Source: Sterolibacterium sp. (GTDB lineage: Bacteria > Pseudomonadota > Gammaproteobacteria > Burkholderiales > Rhodocyclaceae). From it: a stretch of DNA of 64,000 nucleotides. Positions 36,319 to 47,423 of the stretch are shown piece after piece; position 1 is the stretch's first letter, and each line of letters starts with the position of its first letter. Both the position numbers and the translations under genes were made by a program. The DNA is taken from contig JAQTOA010000003.1 of NCBI GenBank assembly GCA_028713555.1, positions 62,001 to 126,000 of the forward strand. Direction: 5' to 3'. Below the pieces are notes generated by a model. It was given only the letters and a program-made list of their open reading frames with translations. It searched no databases and was not told where the DNA came from.

Positions 36319-38085
36319 CTAAGGCTTGAATTTCTTGATGGTCGCCGCCAGCGCTTCGTTGGCAGGATTGGCCTTGGCCGCTTCATCCCAGGTTTTCAGT
36401 GCATCTTCGCGACGCCCCATGACCCACAGCACTTCGCCAAGATGCGCGGCGATCTCGGGATCGGGTCGCAGGGCCATGGCCTTCTTCAGAAAATCGAAGG
36501 CGCCACTCTGATCGCCGCGCCGGTAGAGCAGCCAGCCTTTGCTATCGAGAATAAAAGGATCTTCTGGCGCCAATTCGAGCGCCTTTTCGATCAATTGCTG
36601 CGCTTCGTCGAGACGCTCACCGCGATCGGCAAGCGAATAACCGAGCGCGTTGTAGGCATGGGCGTCATCGGGCTTGATTTTTATCAGTCTGCGCAAATGG
36701 CTTTCCAAAACCTCGTTCTTGCCGAGTTTCTCGGCCAGCAACGCCGCTTCATAGAGCAGTTCGGGCTGATCCGGCTGGCTGCCCAGGCTGAGGCTGAGCA
36801 GGTCGAAAGCTTCGGCGACCCGGCCGGATTCGCGCAGTAACTGTGCTTCGGCAATCAGCAGCGCCGAGCGCTCGGACGAGGAAAGATCGGGGTTATCGGC
36901 TGCGGCTTGCTTGAGCGACAGACGTCCTTCCTCGATCCGGCCCAGTTGCGCCAGCAACGTGGCGATACGCATCCGCGCTGGCAGGAACTGCTCGCCGGCG
37001 ACTACCCCGCCATACCATTGCAAGGCATCTTGCGGTCGCTTGCTGTTCTCGGCAATCTGCCCAAGGTAGAAACGCAATGGATTGGGATCGCTCACGCCGA
37101 GTTCCAGCAGGTTTTTCAAATGCTTCTCGGCCAAGTCAGGATCGTTGAGCTGCAAGGATAACAAGGCCACGGCATAGATGATCTCGGGATCATTGCGGTT
37201 CTCGTCGAGCAATCTGGCAAATTCGCCCCGTGCATCTTGATAACGTTTTTCTCCCACCAGTATCCGGGCGTGGGCAATCCGCACTTCACGGGCTTTGGGG
37301 AAATCGCCAAGGAACCGGCTCAGCGTCTCCAGCGCCAGCTTGCTGCTGGTGCGCTGCTGCAACTGTGCCTTGAACAATACGGCCTGTTCCCATTCCGGTC
37401 GCAGCGCCTGGGCGCGCTCGATGGCCGCCAGAGCCCTAGCATCCTGATTGGCGTTGGCGGCGACCTGGGCGCGGACAAATTGAGCCTCGGGGATATTTTC
37501 GTAGGGGGCAGTCAATTGCTCGACCAGGTTAACTACCACAGTCTTGTCGGGATAGCGCGCCAGCAGACGGCCAAGGCGCGTCAGCCCCTCGGCGGGATTC
37601 GTTTGGTCCAGCGCCAACAATTTGGACAGATGGACGGCAGCTTCATCCGGGCGCTTGGCGTTTAGCAACAGTCCGGCCAACATCTGCTGGGCTTGCAGGG
37701 AGTTGCCATCGGTCTCGACCCAGATGCGCGCCGCTTCCAACGCTTGATCCGGCTGGCGAGCATACAAGGAGATCTCGGCGGCGCGTCTGGCAATGCGCGG
37801 ATCACGCGTGTTCCGCGCCAGATCGAGGTAGGCGCCGACAGATAGGGGAATGTTGTTGCGAGCGCCGGCAATTTCGGCAAGCAGCAGTTGATAGAGCAAC
37901 TGCGGGGTAAGTTCCAGTTTGGGCAGGTTGACGGCGCCCGGATCGTTATCCTGATCGTGGGGTGATACGACCAACCCCTGGGGGTGTCCAACCAATGTGC
38001 CCGACGTCTGGCACCAGGCTCCACTCGACATGCCGATCAGCGCACCAAGCAGAAAAAATGCCGGCCGTGTCAAAAAAGGTTTCAT
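36319..38085 (-). CDS. Exported TPR-repeat protein
   Basis: A 588-residue protein with an N-terminal signal segment (FFLLGALIGMSSGAWCQ) and then nearly continuous tetratricopeptide-like repeats. The last ones are the clearest: DAHAYNALGYSLADRGERLD, KALELAPEDPFILDSKGWLL and KAMALRPDPEIAAHLGEVLW. Function unknown; it is the usual partner upstream of lolB in betaproteobacteria and may act in envelope assembly (inference). Cotranscribed with lolB and ispE. Confidence 0.88.
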   Translation of the reverse strand: MKPFLTRPAFFLLGALIGMSSGAWCQTSGTLVGHPQGLVVSPHDQDNDPGAVNLPKLELTPQLLYQLLLAEIAGARNNIPLSVGAYLDLARNTRDPRIARRAAEISLYARQPDQALEAARIWVETDGNSLQAQQMLAGLLLNAKRPDEAAVHLSKLLALDQTNPAEGLTRLGRLLARYPDKTVVVNLVEQLTAPYENIPEAQFVRAQVAANANQDARALAAIERAQALRPEWEQAVLFKAQLQQRTSSKLALETLSRFLGDFPKAREVRIAHARILVGEKRYQDARGEFARLLDENRNDPEIIYAVALLSLQLNDPDLAEKHLKNLLELGVSDPNPLRFYLGQIAENSKRPQDALQWYGGVVAGEQFLPARMRIATLLAQLGRIEEGRLSLKQAAADNPDLSSSERSALLIAEAQLLRESGRVAEAFDLLSLSLGSQPDQPELLYEAALLAEKLGKNEVLESHLRRLIKIKPDDAHAYNALGYSLADRGERLDEAQQLIEKALELAPEDPFILDSKGWLLYRRGDQSGAFDFLKKAMALRPDPEIAAHLGEVLWVMGRREDALKTWDEAAKANPANEALAATIKKFKP

Positions 38086-38358
38086 GGGTATGCGGGTAAG
38101 CTGGCCCAGGCTCGAATAATATTAAGCCGCCATGTTATCAGCTTCCTGAAGCGCGGTAACGCCCCATCACCAAATGCCGTTATCGGAAACCCATAATTTC
38201 AATTGCTTAGAATCTTGTTCATTCAGCCAAGGCCCACTCCTTCGCGCAAGGTGGGCCATATGAAGGTCTTGGCTTCGCGGCGCGCCAAAATGTTTACAAC
38301 ATTTTTATGTTGAAGGTAGGAAACTATTGCCATCAAATTTCGGCTTAGCTTACCTGTC

Positions 38359-39879
38359 ATGAACAAAGGATTGCCATCCGGATGGCACAGAGTCCGCTAT
38401 CCCCTCGCCGCTGCGCTTTGCATTCTGACGACGTTTGGCGTGTTTCCCCTGAGGGAATTGCTGGAACTTGCCAATATCGTGATGCTTTTCCTGCTGACCG
38501 TGTTCATTGCCGCCGTCTGGCTGGGTCGTGGGCCTGCCGTCCTGGCGGCCTTCCTGGGGGTCGCCTTGTTCGACTTCTTTTTCGTTCCCCCGCATCTGTC
38601 GTTTGCGGTGGCCGATGCGCAATATCTGGTGACCTTCGCGGTCATGCTGGCCGTCGGGCTGATTACCTCCCACCTGGCCGCCCTGCTCTCTGAGCGAACC
38701 GAACAAGCACAGGCGCGGGAACAGGAGACGCGAGTTCTCTACGAACTGGCGCGGGATCTCGGCGGCGCGTTGACGCTGGACCAGGCCGCCGACATCACTC
38801 AGCGCTTTCTCGGCAGCGTTGATATGGATGCCACCGTGCTGGTCGCCGACACTTCCGGGGAAACCGTCGCGTTTCAGGAATACGGCGGTCGCCACCTGAA
38901 CAGCCTGGAACTGAGCTTCGCGCATTCGGCATATGAACGCCGCACCATCATCGAGACCGACTCCCTGGCCGGCATGGGCGTAGCTATTGTTTTTCTGCCG
39001 CTCAATGCCCCCAGCCAAGTTCGCGGGGTGCTGGCATTGACACCACGTACGGATGATGTCGGCCGCTTGCGAACCCATCGTCCCCTGCTGGAAGCCGCCG
39101 CGTCGCTGGTGGCGATCATCATCGAGCGGCTCCACTACGCCGACGCGGCTCGCCATAGCGAATTGGAGGTGGTCGCGGAAAAGCTGCGCAGCTCGATCCT
39201 GTCGTCCCTGTCGCACGACTTGCGCACGCCGCTGACAAGCCTGGTTGGACTCGCCGATACCCTGGCGCAAATGCGGCCACCCCTGCCCGACGGCGCCATC
39301 GAGACCGCCGGCATCATCCGCGACCAGGCACAGGCGATCCATCACCTGTTGTCCAACCTGCTCGACATGGCGCGGCTGCAAGCCGGCAGGGTGAAGCTCA
39401 ACAAGGAGTGGCAACCGTTCGAGGAGATTGTCGGCTCCAGCAGGCGCTTGCTTGCTACTCTGCTGGCGGGACGCAAGCTGGAAATCGACCTGCCGCGCGA
39501 TCTGCCCCTGGTGTGCTTCGATGCGGTGTTGCTGGAGCGTGTGGTGTGCAACTTGCTGGAAAATGCCGCCAAGTATTCCCGGGAAGGCGCGCGCATCCAG
39601 TTGGCAGCCTGCGCTCGGGAAACCCATCTCGAAGTCAGCGTATGCAACGACGGGCCGGGGTTTCCTGCCGAGCGCCTAGACCAAGTTTTCGAACTTTTTG
39701 TCAGAGGCGAGCGCGAGACGGCGGTGGCGGGCACCGGCATGGGCCTGGCGATCTGCGAGGCGATCATCGCGGCGCATGGCGGCACCATAGGCGCCGAAAA
39801 CCGTCCCGGCGGTGCCTGTGTGCGCTTCACGCTGCCGCTCGGCACGCCTCCCGCCGTGGAAGAAGAGGCGCCGTCATGA
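38359..39879 (+). CDS. KdpD-type sensor histidine kinase lacking the N-terminal KdpD domain
   Basis: Membrane sensor of 506 residues. It begins directly at the four-helix DUF4118 region (about 10-115: YPLAAALCILTTFGVFPLRE), then a GAF domain (about 130-255), HisKA with phosphorylated His in SSLSHDLRTPLTSLVG, and HATPase motifs NLLENAAKYS, NDGPGFP and GTGMGLAI. Full KdpD has about 390 further residues at the N-terminus (KdpD and Usp domains), which are absent and not found upstream. Paired by an ATGA overlap with the kdpE-like gene and followed by kup. Start ATG 38359 lacks a strong ribosome site. Confidence 0.88.
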   Translation: MNKGLPSGWHRVRYPLAAALCILTTFGVFPLRELLELANIVMLFLLTVFIAAVWLGRGPAVLAAFLGVALFDFFFVPPHLSFAVADAQYLVTFAVMLAVGLITSHLAALLSERTEQAQAREQETRVLYELARDLGGALTLDQAADITQRFLGSVDMDATVLVADTSGETVAFQEYGGRHLNSLELSFAHSAYERRTIIETDSLAGMGVAIVFLPLNAPSQVRGVLALTPRTDDVGRLRTHRPLLEAAASLVAIIIERLHYADAARHSELEVVAEKLRSSILSSLSHDLRTPLTSLVGLADTLAQMRPPLPDGAIETAGIIRDQAQAIHHLLSNLLDMARLQAGRVKLNKEWQPFEEIVGSSRRLLATLLAGRKLEIDLPRDLPLVCFDAVLLERVVCNLLENAAKYSREGARIQLAACARETHLEVSVCNDGPGFPAERLDQVFELFVRGERETAVAGTGMGLAICEAIIAAHGGTIGAENRPGGACVRFTLPLGTPPAVEEEAPS

Positions 39880-40565
39880 ACGAGCCGAAAACGCGCGTGA
39901 TCGTCGTCGAAGACGAGCCGCAAATCCGCCGCTTTGTCTGCGATGCCTTGCGCAAGGAAGGTTGTGCCGCGATCGAAGCAGGAACGGCGCGACAGGGCCT
40001 GGACCAGGCTGCTGCCGACAAGACCGACTTGGTTATTCTCGACCTTGGCCTGCCCGACATGAGCGGCATCGAGTTTATCCGCGACCTGCGCACCTGGTCG
40101 CCGGTGCCGATTCTGATTCTCTCGGCACGCTCCGCCGAGCAGGACAAAATCGCGGCGCTCGACGCCGGCGCCGACGACTATCTCTCCAAGCCCTTTGCTG
40201 TCGGCGAACTGCTCGCACGCGTGCGCGCCCTGCTCAGGCGACCCTGGCAAGACGGCTCTGCCCGGCCGCAGCATCAATTCGGCGAGGTCGAGGTTGACCT
40301 GTCGCGACGCATCGTCAGCCGGGCGGGCGTCGAAGTTCATCTGACGCAGATCGAGTATCGCCTGCTGGCGGTGATGCTCGCCAACAACGGCAAGGTGATG
40401 ACCCACCGCCATCTGATGCAGGAAGTCTGGGGGCCGGGCCACACCGAACAGGGCCACTACCTGCGCATCTATGTCGGCCGACTGCGCCAGAAGCTCGAGG
40501 CGGACCCGGCGTTGCCGCAGCATATCCTGACCGAGACCGGCGTCGGTTATCGGTTTCAAACCTGA
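39876..40565 (+). CDS. kdpE: KdpE-like response regulator
   Basis: OmpR-family regulator of 229 residues: receiver (VIVVEDEPQIRRFV, phospho-Asp in VILDLGLPDMSG, Lys in YLSKPF) and a C-terminal winged-helix DNA-binding domain (VHLTQIEYRLLAVMLANNGK, then EQGHYLRIYVGRLRQKLE). It closely matches KdpE. The gene ends 8 bases before kup and no kdpFABC operon is present here, so its nearest likely target is kup itself (inference). Confidence 0.9.
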   Translation: MNEPKTRVIVVEDEPQIRRFVCDALRKEGCAAIEAGTARQGLDQAAADKTDLVILDLGLPDMSGIEFIRDLRTWSPVPILILSARSAEQDKIAALDAGADDYLSKPFAVGELLARVRALLRRPWQDGSARPQHQFGEVEVDLSRRIVSRAGVEVHLTQIEYRLLAVMLANNGKVMTHRHLMQEVWGPGHTEQGHYLRIYVGRLRQKLEADPALPQHILTETGVGYRFQT

Positions 40566-40573
40566 GGTGAGTA

Positions 40574-42448
40574 ATGTCCGCAAACACTGACAGAAGCCGC
40601 CTGGCCGTGCTGTCGCTAGCCGCCCTTGGCGTCGTCTACGGCGACATCGGCACCAGTCCGCTGTATGCGCTGAAGGAAGTCTTCGGCGGAGCGCACCATC
40701 CGGTGCCGATCACGCCCGACAACGTGCTCGGCATTCTCTCCCTGATTTTCTGGTCGCTGATGATGGTGGTCAGCCTGAAGTATGTCAGCTTCATCACGCG
40801 GGCCGACAACAAGGGAGAGGGAGGCATCATGGCCTTGATGGCGCTGGCCTTGCGACCGGCCGAACTGGGACCGTTGCAGCGCAAGCTGATCATCATACTG
40901 GGCCTGTTCGGCGCCGCGCTGTTCTATGGCGACGGCGTCATCACGCCGGCGATTTCGGTGCTCTCGGCGGTCGAGGGCCTGGAGGTCGCCACGCCCGCAT
41001 TCAAGCCTTACGTGCTGCCGATCTCGCTGGCGATCCTGGTGATGCTGTTCGCGGTTCAACGGCGCGGCACCGCCGCCGTGGGCACCTTGTTCGGACCGAT
41101 CATGGTGCTCTGGTTCCTGACCCTGGGCATCCTCGGTATCAGCGGCATCGCCCACGATCCGGAGGTGTTGCGCGCGCTGTGGCCGGGGTACGCGCTGCGT
41201 TTCTACCAAGCCAACCCGGTTCTCGGCTTCTTCGCCTTGGGCGGCGCCGTGCTGGCGCTGACGGGTGCCGAAGCTCTGTACGCGGACATGGGACATTTTG
41301 GCCACCAGCCGATTCAGCGCGCCTGGTTTGCCTTGGTACTGCCGGCACTGGTGCTCAACTACTTCGGCCAGGGCGCGCTGCTGTTGCACGATCCGCAAAC
41401 CATCGCCAATCCGTTCTATCTGCTGGCGCCCGACTGGCTGCTTTATCCGCTGGTGGTGCTGGCCACCGCGGCGACGGTGATCGCTTCCCAAGCCGTCATC
41501 TCCGGCGCTTTCTCGATCACCCAGCAGGCGATCCAGTTGGGGTTTTCACCGCGCATGGAGATCAGCCACACCTCGGATCAGCAGATCGGCCAGATCTATC
41601 TGCCTGGCATTAACTGGACCTTGATGGTGGCGGTGGTGGTGCTGGTCGTCGAATTCGAAAGTTCGTCGAATCTGGCGGCGGCCTATGGCATCGCCGTCAC
41701 CGGCACCATGTTGATCACCGACCTGCTGGCGTTTGTCGTGACCCGGTACGTCTGGGGCTGGCCGCTATGGCGCTCGTTGCTCGGCGCCTTGCCCTTCGTC
41801 ATCGTCGATCTGGCCTTCTTTTCCGCCAACACCGTCAAGATCGCCGACGGCGGCTGGTTTCCCCTGGCCTTCGGCCTGGCGGTTTTCCTGTTGCTATCCA
41901 CCTGGAAGCGCGGCCGGGAACTGCTGAGCGCCCGTCTGGCTGCGGATGCCATCGATACCGCAAGCTTCCTCAAAGGCATTGAAGGCGTGACCCGCGTACC
42001 GGGGACGGCAGTGTTTCTGGCGCCCAATCTCGATGACGTGCCCCATGCCATGCTGCACAGCCTGAAGCATTACAAGGCCTTGCACGAGCGCATCGTGCTG
42101 GTTTCCGTCAACATCCTCGACGTTCCCCGTCTGACCGACTCGCGTCGCGTGGCCGTAGTGCGCATGCCCAATGGATTCTGGCAGGTCAAGGCGTTCTACG
42201 GTTTCATGGAGCAACCCAACCTGCCGGAGGCGCTGGAGTGGTGCGCCGAAGATGGGTTACATCTCGAACCGATGGACACCTCCTACTTCCTCGGCCGCGA
42301 AACGCTGATCCCGCGCTTTCATTCGGAAATGAGCTTCTGGCGCGAGAAAATCTTCATCGGCATGTTCCGCAATGCGGGAAGCGCCGCCAGCTTCTTCGGC
42401 TTGCCGGCCAATCGCGTGGTCGAGTTGGGCACGCAGGTCATTCTATAG
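40574..42448 (+). CDS. kup: Potassium uptake protein Kup
   Basis: Low-affinity K+/H+ symporter of the KUP/HAK/KT family. 624 residues beginning with the conserved SLAALGVVYGDIGTSPLYAL; about twelve membrane helices fill the first 450 residues (GEGGIMALMALALRPAE and ALFYGDGVITPAISVLSAVE are family signatures), followed by a cytosolic C-terminal domain ending NRVVELGTQVIL. Third gene of the kinase-regulator-transporter operon. Confidence 0.97.
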   Translation: MSANTDRSRLAVLSLAALGVVYGDIGTSPLYALKEVFGGAHHPVPITPDNVLGILSLIFWSLMMVVSLKYVSFITRADNKGEGGIMALMALALRPAELGPLQRKLIIILGLFGAALFYGDGVITPAISVLSAVEGLEVATPAFKPYVLPISLAILVMLFAVQRRGTAAVGTLFGPIMVLWFLTLGILGISGIAHDPEVLRALWPGYALRFYQANPVLGFFALGGAVLALTGAEALYADMGHFGHQPIQRAWFALVLPALVLNYFGQGALLLHDPQTIANPFYLLAPDWLLYPLVVLATAATVIASQAVISGAFSITQQAIQLGFSPRMEISHTSDQQIGQIYLPGINWTLMVAVVVLVVEFESSSNLAAAYGIAVTGTMLITDLLAFVVTRYVWGWPLWRSLLGALPFVIVDLAFFSANTVKIADGGWFPLAFGLAVFLLLSTWKRGRELLSARLAADAIDTASFLKGIEGVTRVPGTAVFLAPNLDDVPHAMLHSLKHYKALHERIVLVSVNILDVPRLTDSRRVAVVRMPNGFWQVKAFYGFMEQPNLPEALEWCAEDGLHLEPMDTSYFLGRETLIPRFHSEMSFWREKIFIGMFRNAGSAASFFGLPANRVVELGTQVIL

Positions 42449-42505
42449 CTTCGATAAAAGGCTGCTATTCTTCCTGCTGTGAATTTCGCAACAGAGAAAA
42501 ATGCC

Positions 42506-43327
42506 ATGCCCGAACTGCCCGAGGTCGAAGTCACCCGCCGCAGCATTGCGCCCGAACTCGTCGGTCGCCGCGTCAGCGGCGGCATGACACGCACCGCCAA
42601 GCTGCGCTATCCACTGTGGCCGGAACTGCCCCGGCATCTGACGGGAAAAACCCTGCTGAGCATCGGCCGCCGTGGCAAATATCTGCTGCTGGATTTCGAC
42701 GCCGGCTCGCTGCTCGTCCATCTTGGCATGTCAGGAAGCCTGCGCCTGTTGCCGCCGGGTACCCCGCCGCAAAAACACGACCATCTTGACCTCGAGTTCG
42801 GCGACCGGCTGCTCCGCCTGCGCGATCCGCGCCGCTTCGGCTCGGTACTGTGGCTCGCCAAGGGCGATGAAATGCGCACGCACCCACTGCTGGCCGGGCT
42901 GGGGATCGAACCGCTAAGCGACGAATTCACGCCGCGCTGGTTGTTTGCGGCCACGCGCAGCAGAAATGTTCCGATCAAACCGTTGTTGATGGACAATCAC
43001 ATGGTCGTCGGCATCGGTAACATCTATGCCTCGGAAAGCCTGTTTCGCGCCCGCATCGATCCCCGCACACCGGCCGGCCGGATCGCGCTGAAGCGCTTCG
43101 AACGCCTGGTTCCGGCGATCCGCGCGACGCTCGATGCGGCCATCGCCGCAGGCGGCAGCAGCCTGCGCGACTTCATCCACGCCGATGGCGGTTCGGGCTA
43201 TTTCCAGCAGCAGTATTACGTCTACGGCCGCACCGGGGAGCCTTGTCGCGTCTGCGGCAAGACCATCCGCAGCCTACGCCAGGGACAACGCACGAGTTTT
43301 TTCTGCGCGCAATGCCAACGACCTTAA
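42506..43327 (+). CDS. mutM: Formamidopyrimidine-DNA glycosylase
   Basis: Removes 8-oxoguanine and formamidopyrimidines and nicks the abasic site. 273 residues starting MPELPEVEVTRRSIAPELVG; the N-terminal Pro (after Met removal) and Glu are the catalytic pair, which fixes the start at ATG 42506 rather than upstream. The C-terminal zinc finger uses CRVCGKTI and FFCAQCQ. Convergent with the ferredoxin gene. Confidence 0.97.
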   Translation: MPELPEVEVTRRSIAPELVGRRVSGGMTRTAKLRYPLWPELPRHLTGKTLLSIGRRGKYLLLDFDAGSLLVHLGMSGSLRLLPPGTPPQKHDHLDLEFGDRLLRLRDPRRFGSVLWLAKGDEMRTHPLLAGLGIEPLSDEFTPRWLFAATRSRNVPIKPLLMDNHMVVGIGNIYASESLFRARIDPRTPAGRIALKRFERLVPAIRATLDAAIAAGGSSLRDFIHADGGSGYFQQQYYVYGRTGEPCRVCGKTIRSLRQGQRTSFFCAQCQRP

Positions 43328-43367
43328 GCGGCTTGCCGGAAGCCGACAGATCAAACTGTCAGCAAGC

Positions 43368-43622
<255 letters not shown>

Positions 43623-43632
43623 CTATTCCTCT

Positions 43633-44660
<1,028 letters not shown>

Positions 44661-44670
44661 GGGTGATGAT

Positions 44671-45969
44671 CTAGTCACCAGCAACGATCACCGTCACCAG
44701 ATGCTCGGGCTGTATATGGCGGGAGAAAGCCTCGCGCACCTGCCGCGCCGTCACTGATTCGACGCGGGCCGGGAAATCATCCAAATAAGTCAGGGGCAAA
44801 GAATAGAAGCCGATCATCGAAAGATAGCCGAGAATTTTTGCGTTGCTGTCGATGCGCAACGCCAGGCCGTCAATGAGGTTCTGTTTGGCGGCTTTCAGTT
44901 CCCTGTCGGTGGGGCCGTCCTTGAGAAAATCCGCGAGGATAGCCTCGACCAGCTTGATCGCCTCCGCGCCTTGCGCCCGCTTGGTTTGCAGGCCGATCTC
45001 GAACGGTCCCTCATACGAGCGCGGAGAGAAGTTGCTATACACATTGTAAGCATAACCGCGCTTCTCACGGACTTCCTGTACCAGGCGCGAGACGAAGCCA
45101 CCACCGCCGAGCACATAATTCCCCACCAGCAGAGGAAAGTAATCCGCATCGCCGCGTTTCACGGCGGGCATGCCGATAGTGATGTGGCTTTGCGTGGCCG
45201 GATGTGGCAAGCGAATGGTCTGGCGCTGGGGCAAGGTCACTGGCGGCAAAGGTTTAGCCGCCGCGGATGAAGGCAAGGCTTCCGTGAGCTTGGCGGCCAT
45301 CGCCTCGGCTTCGGCACGCGATACATCGCCGATGATGGAAACCACCGCGCGCTGCGCGGCGTAATTGCCGCGCCAGAAAGCCAGCAGGTCGGCGCGTTCG
45401 ATGCGACCGATGCTCTCCACCGTGGCATTCACGCCGTAAGGATGATCCGGATAGCTGGCCGCTGCGAAACGCTTGCTGGCAATGCTGCCTGGCTGCGTTT
45501 CGGCTTCCTGGATGGCCGCGATGTGGCGCGCTTTCTCGCGGGCCAGCGCATCCGCCGGGAAAGTCGGCGTAGTCAGCACAGCACGCAGCAGGCCGAGCGC
45601 CGCGTCCCGCTCGGGTTTGCTGACCAGCGTGCGCAGCGTCAAGCTGGCGCGGTCATAGTCCACCGAGGAGGACATGCGCGCGCCTATATCCACCAGCCGC
45701 GCGGCGATTTGCTCCTCATCCAGCTGGCTATCGCCGACTTCGGCGCCAGCATCGAGCAAGCCCAGCGTAAGGCCGGCCAAGCCCGCTTTCTCGGCCAGGC
45801 TATAAACCGAGCCGGCGGCAAAGTCGACCTGCACGTCAAGCATCGGCAAGGCGTGGCTGGCGACAAAAAAGACTCGAGCGCCGGAAGGCGCGGTCCAATG
45901 CTCGATATTGACGCCGGCCTGGCTTGTGGCGGCAAACAGGCACAAAAGTCCGAATAGTATTTTTTTCAT
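44671..45969 (-). CDS. M16-family protein lacking the zinc motif
   Basis: 432 residues with a signal peptide (KKILFGLLCLFAATSQAG), hence periplasmic. It has the M16 fold pattern, with both halves and a C-terminal FYSLPLTYLDDFPARVESVT. The position of the HxxEH zinc site reads AGLAGLTLGLLDAGA, so it cannot be catalytic alone. It should pair with the active subunit encoded just upstream, as in known M16B heterodimers, where the inactive partner supplies an R/Y motif. The ATG at 45969 lies just past the stop of that gene. Confidence 0.9.
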   Translation of the reverse strand: MKKILFGLLCLFAATSQAGVNIEHWTAPSGARVFFVASHALPMLDVQVDFAAGSVYSLAEKAGLAGLTLGLLDAGAEVGDSQLDEEQIAARLVDIGARMSSSVDYDRASLTLRTLVSKPERDAALGLLRAVLTTPTFPADALAREKARHIAAIQEAETQPGSIASKRFAAASYPDHPYGVNATVESIGRIERADLLAFWRGNYAAQRAVVSIIGDVSRAEAEAMAAKLTEALPSSAAAKPLPPVTLPQRQTIRLPHPATQSHITIGMPAVKRGDADYFPLLVGNYVLGGGGFVSRLVQEVREKRGYAYNVYSNFSPRSYEGPFEIGLQTKRAQGAEAIKLVEAILADFLKDGPTDRELKAAKQNLIDGLALRIDSNAKILGYLSMIGFYSLPLTYLDDFPARVESVTARQVREAFSRHIQPEHLVTVIVAGD

Positions 45970-45977
45970 TTGTTTGC

Positions 45978-47339
45978 TCAATGTTTCAATCCTACCGGGG
46001 CCGGCCTGGGCGCCGCCTCGGCGATGGGCTGCGGATCCAGCACGGCAACGGTCAAGGTATCGTCTTTGAAAAATTTCTTGGCGGCTTCCTGAACTTCCTC
46101 GGCGGTGACACTACGAATCTGGCCGAGAATCTTGTCAATGTCGCGCCAACTGATACCGGCCGCTTCGGCAGTGCCGATTTCCATGGCCTGCGCCATCATC
46201 GAGTCGCGCTTGTAGATTTGGTTGGCAACGATCTGTGTCTTGACCCGCGCCAATTCCTCGGCACCAACGCCCTCATCCTGAATGCGCTTGATCTCGGCAC
46301 GCAAGGCTGCTTCGAGATCGGCCGCCGTCCTGCCTTCTGTCGGCTGTCCTTCGAGGATGAATTGCGCCTCGCCGCGCAACTCCGAATCATAGCCGGCGCC
46401 CGCCGACTGGGCGATTTTATGTCCCCGCACCAGATGCTTGGACAGTCTTGCGGCATCGTGGCCATCCAGCACGCCGGCGAGCATCTCCAGGGCGTAGGGT
46501 TCGCGGTCGCGGTCGACATCCTTGAGCTTCGGCACTTTCCAGGCCATAGCCAGATAAGGCAACTTGGCCGGCGCCTTGACGCTCAGGCGCTTGATGCCGA
46601 GCTGCTCGGGCTCGACCAGCGGCCGGCGCTCGGGCAGGAGACGGCGCGGAATGCCGCCGTAGGCTTTTTCCGCCAAACGGAACACGGCTTGGTGATCGAC
46701 ATCGCCGACCACTACCAAGGTGGCGTTGTTGGGCACGTACCAGCGCCGATACCAGTCCTGAGCATCGCGATAGGTCATGTTTTCGAGGTCGTTCATCCAG
46801 CCGATGATGGGCCGGCGGTAAGGGTGGGCCTGGAAGGCGACGGCGTTCATGCGTTCATGCACCAGGGCTTGCGGTTCGTCCTCGGTGCGCAGGCGGCGCT
46901 CCTCCATCACTACCCGGATCTCCTGGGCGAACTCCTTGGCATCCAGCTTCAGATTTGCCATGCGATCGGCCTCCAAGGCCATCATCTCGGGCAAGGCGCG
47001 CTTGGGAACCAGCTGAAAATAGGCGGTGTAGTCGAGACTGGTAAATGCGTTCTCGCGGCCGCCGACGGCGGCGACCCGCTTGGAGAACTCACCCGGCCCG
47101 AGTTTCTTGGTACCCTTGAACATCATGTGCTCGAGCACATGGGCAAGCCCCGACGACCCATCAACCTCGTCGATGGCACCGGCGCGATACCACACCATAT
47201 GCACCACAGTTGGCGCACGATGGTCTTCCTTGACGATCACGCGCAGGCCATTGACCAGGGTCTTCTCATAGGGATTGGCGCAGACTGCATTGCTGAAAGA
47301 CAAAAGCGCCAAGCAAAGCAGCAGAGGGGTTCTAATCAT
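45978..47339 (-). CDS. M16-family zinc peptidase (catalytic subunit)
   Basis: 453 residues with a signal peptide (IRTPLLLCLALLSFSNAVCA). The zinc motif is HVLEH (H67, E70, H71) in GLAHVLEHMMFKGT, with the downstream glutamate in PEMMALEADRM. It has two M16 domains and a proline-rich C-terminal tail. Probably a periplasmic peptide-degrading heterodimer with the inactive subunit encoded next. It diverges from ftsY (85 bases between starts), as in many betaproteobacteria. Confidence 0.93.
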   Translation of the reverse strand: MIRTPLLLCLALLSFSNAVCANPYEKTLVNGLRVIVKEDHRAPTVVHMVWYRAGAIDEVDGSSGLAHVLEHMMFKGTKKLGPGEFSKRVAAVGGRENAFTSLDYTAYFQLVPKRALPEMMALEADRMANLKLDAKEFAQEIRVVMEERRLRTEDEPQALVHERMNAVAFQAHPYRRPIIGWMNDLENMTYRDAQDWYRRWYVPNNATLVVVGDVDHQAVFRLAEKAYGGIPRRLLPERRPLVEPEQLGIKRLSVKAPAKLPYLAMAWKVPKLKDVDRDREPYALEMLAGVLDGHDAARLSKHLVRGHKIAQSAGAGYDSELRGEAQFILEGQPTEGRTAADLEAALRAEIKRIQDEGVGAEELARVKTQIVANQIYKRDSMMAQAMEIGTAEAAGISWRDIDKILGQIRSVTAEEVQEAAKKFFKDDTLTVAVLDPQPIAEAAPRPAPVGLKH

Positions 47340-47423
47340 GTCGGCAGTGTGGGAATGTTAATATTGCGAAAGCGGCATCATAAAGGCTTGCCGCGCCAAT
47401 GTCAGCTTACGACCAAATCTTCC

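Noticed and set aside
45924-47423. Upstream extension of the ftsY frame
   Set aside because: The first 500 codons are antisense to the M16 peptidase genes; FtsY domains start only after ATG 47424.
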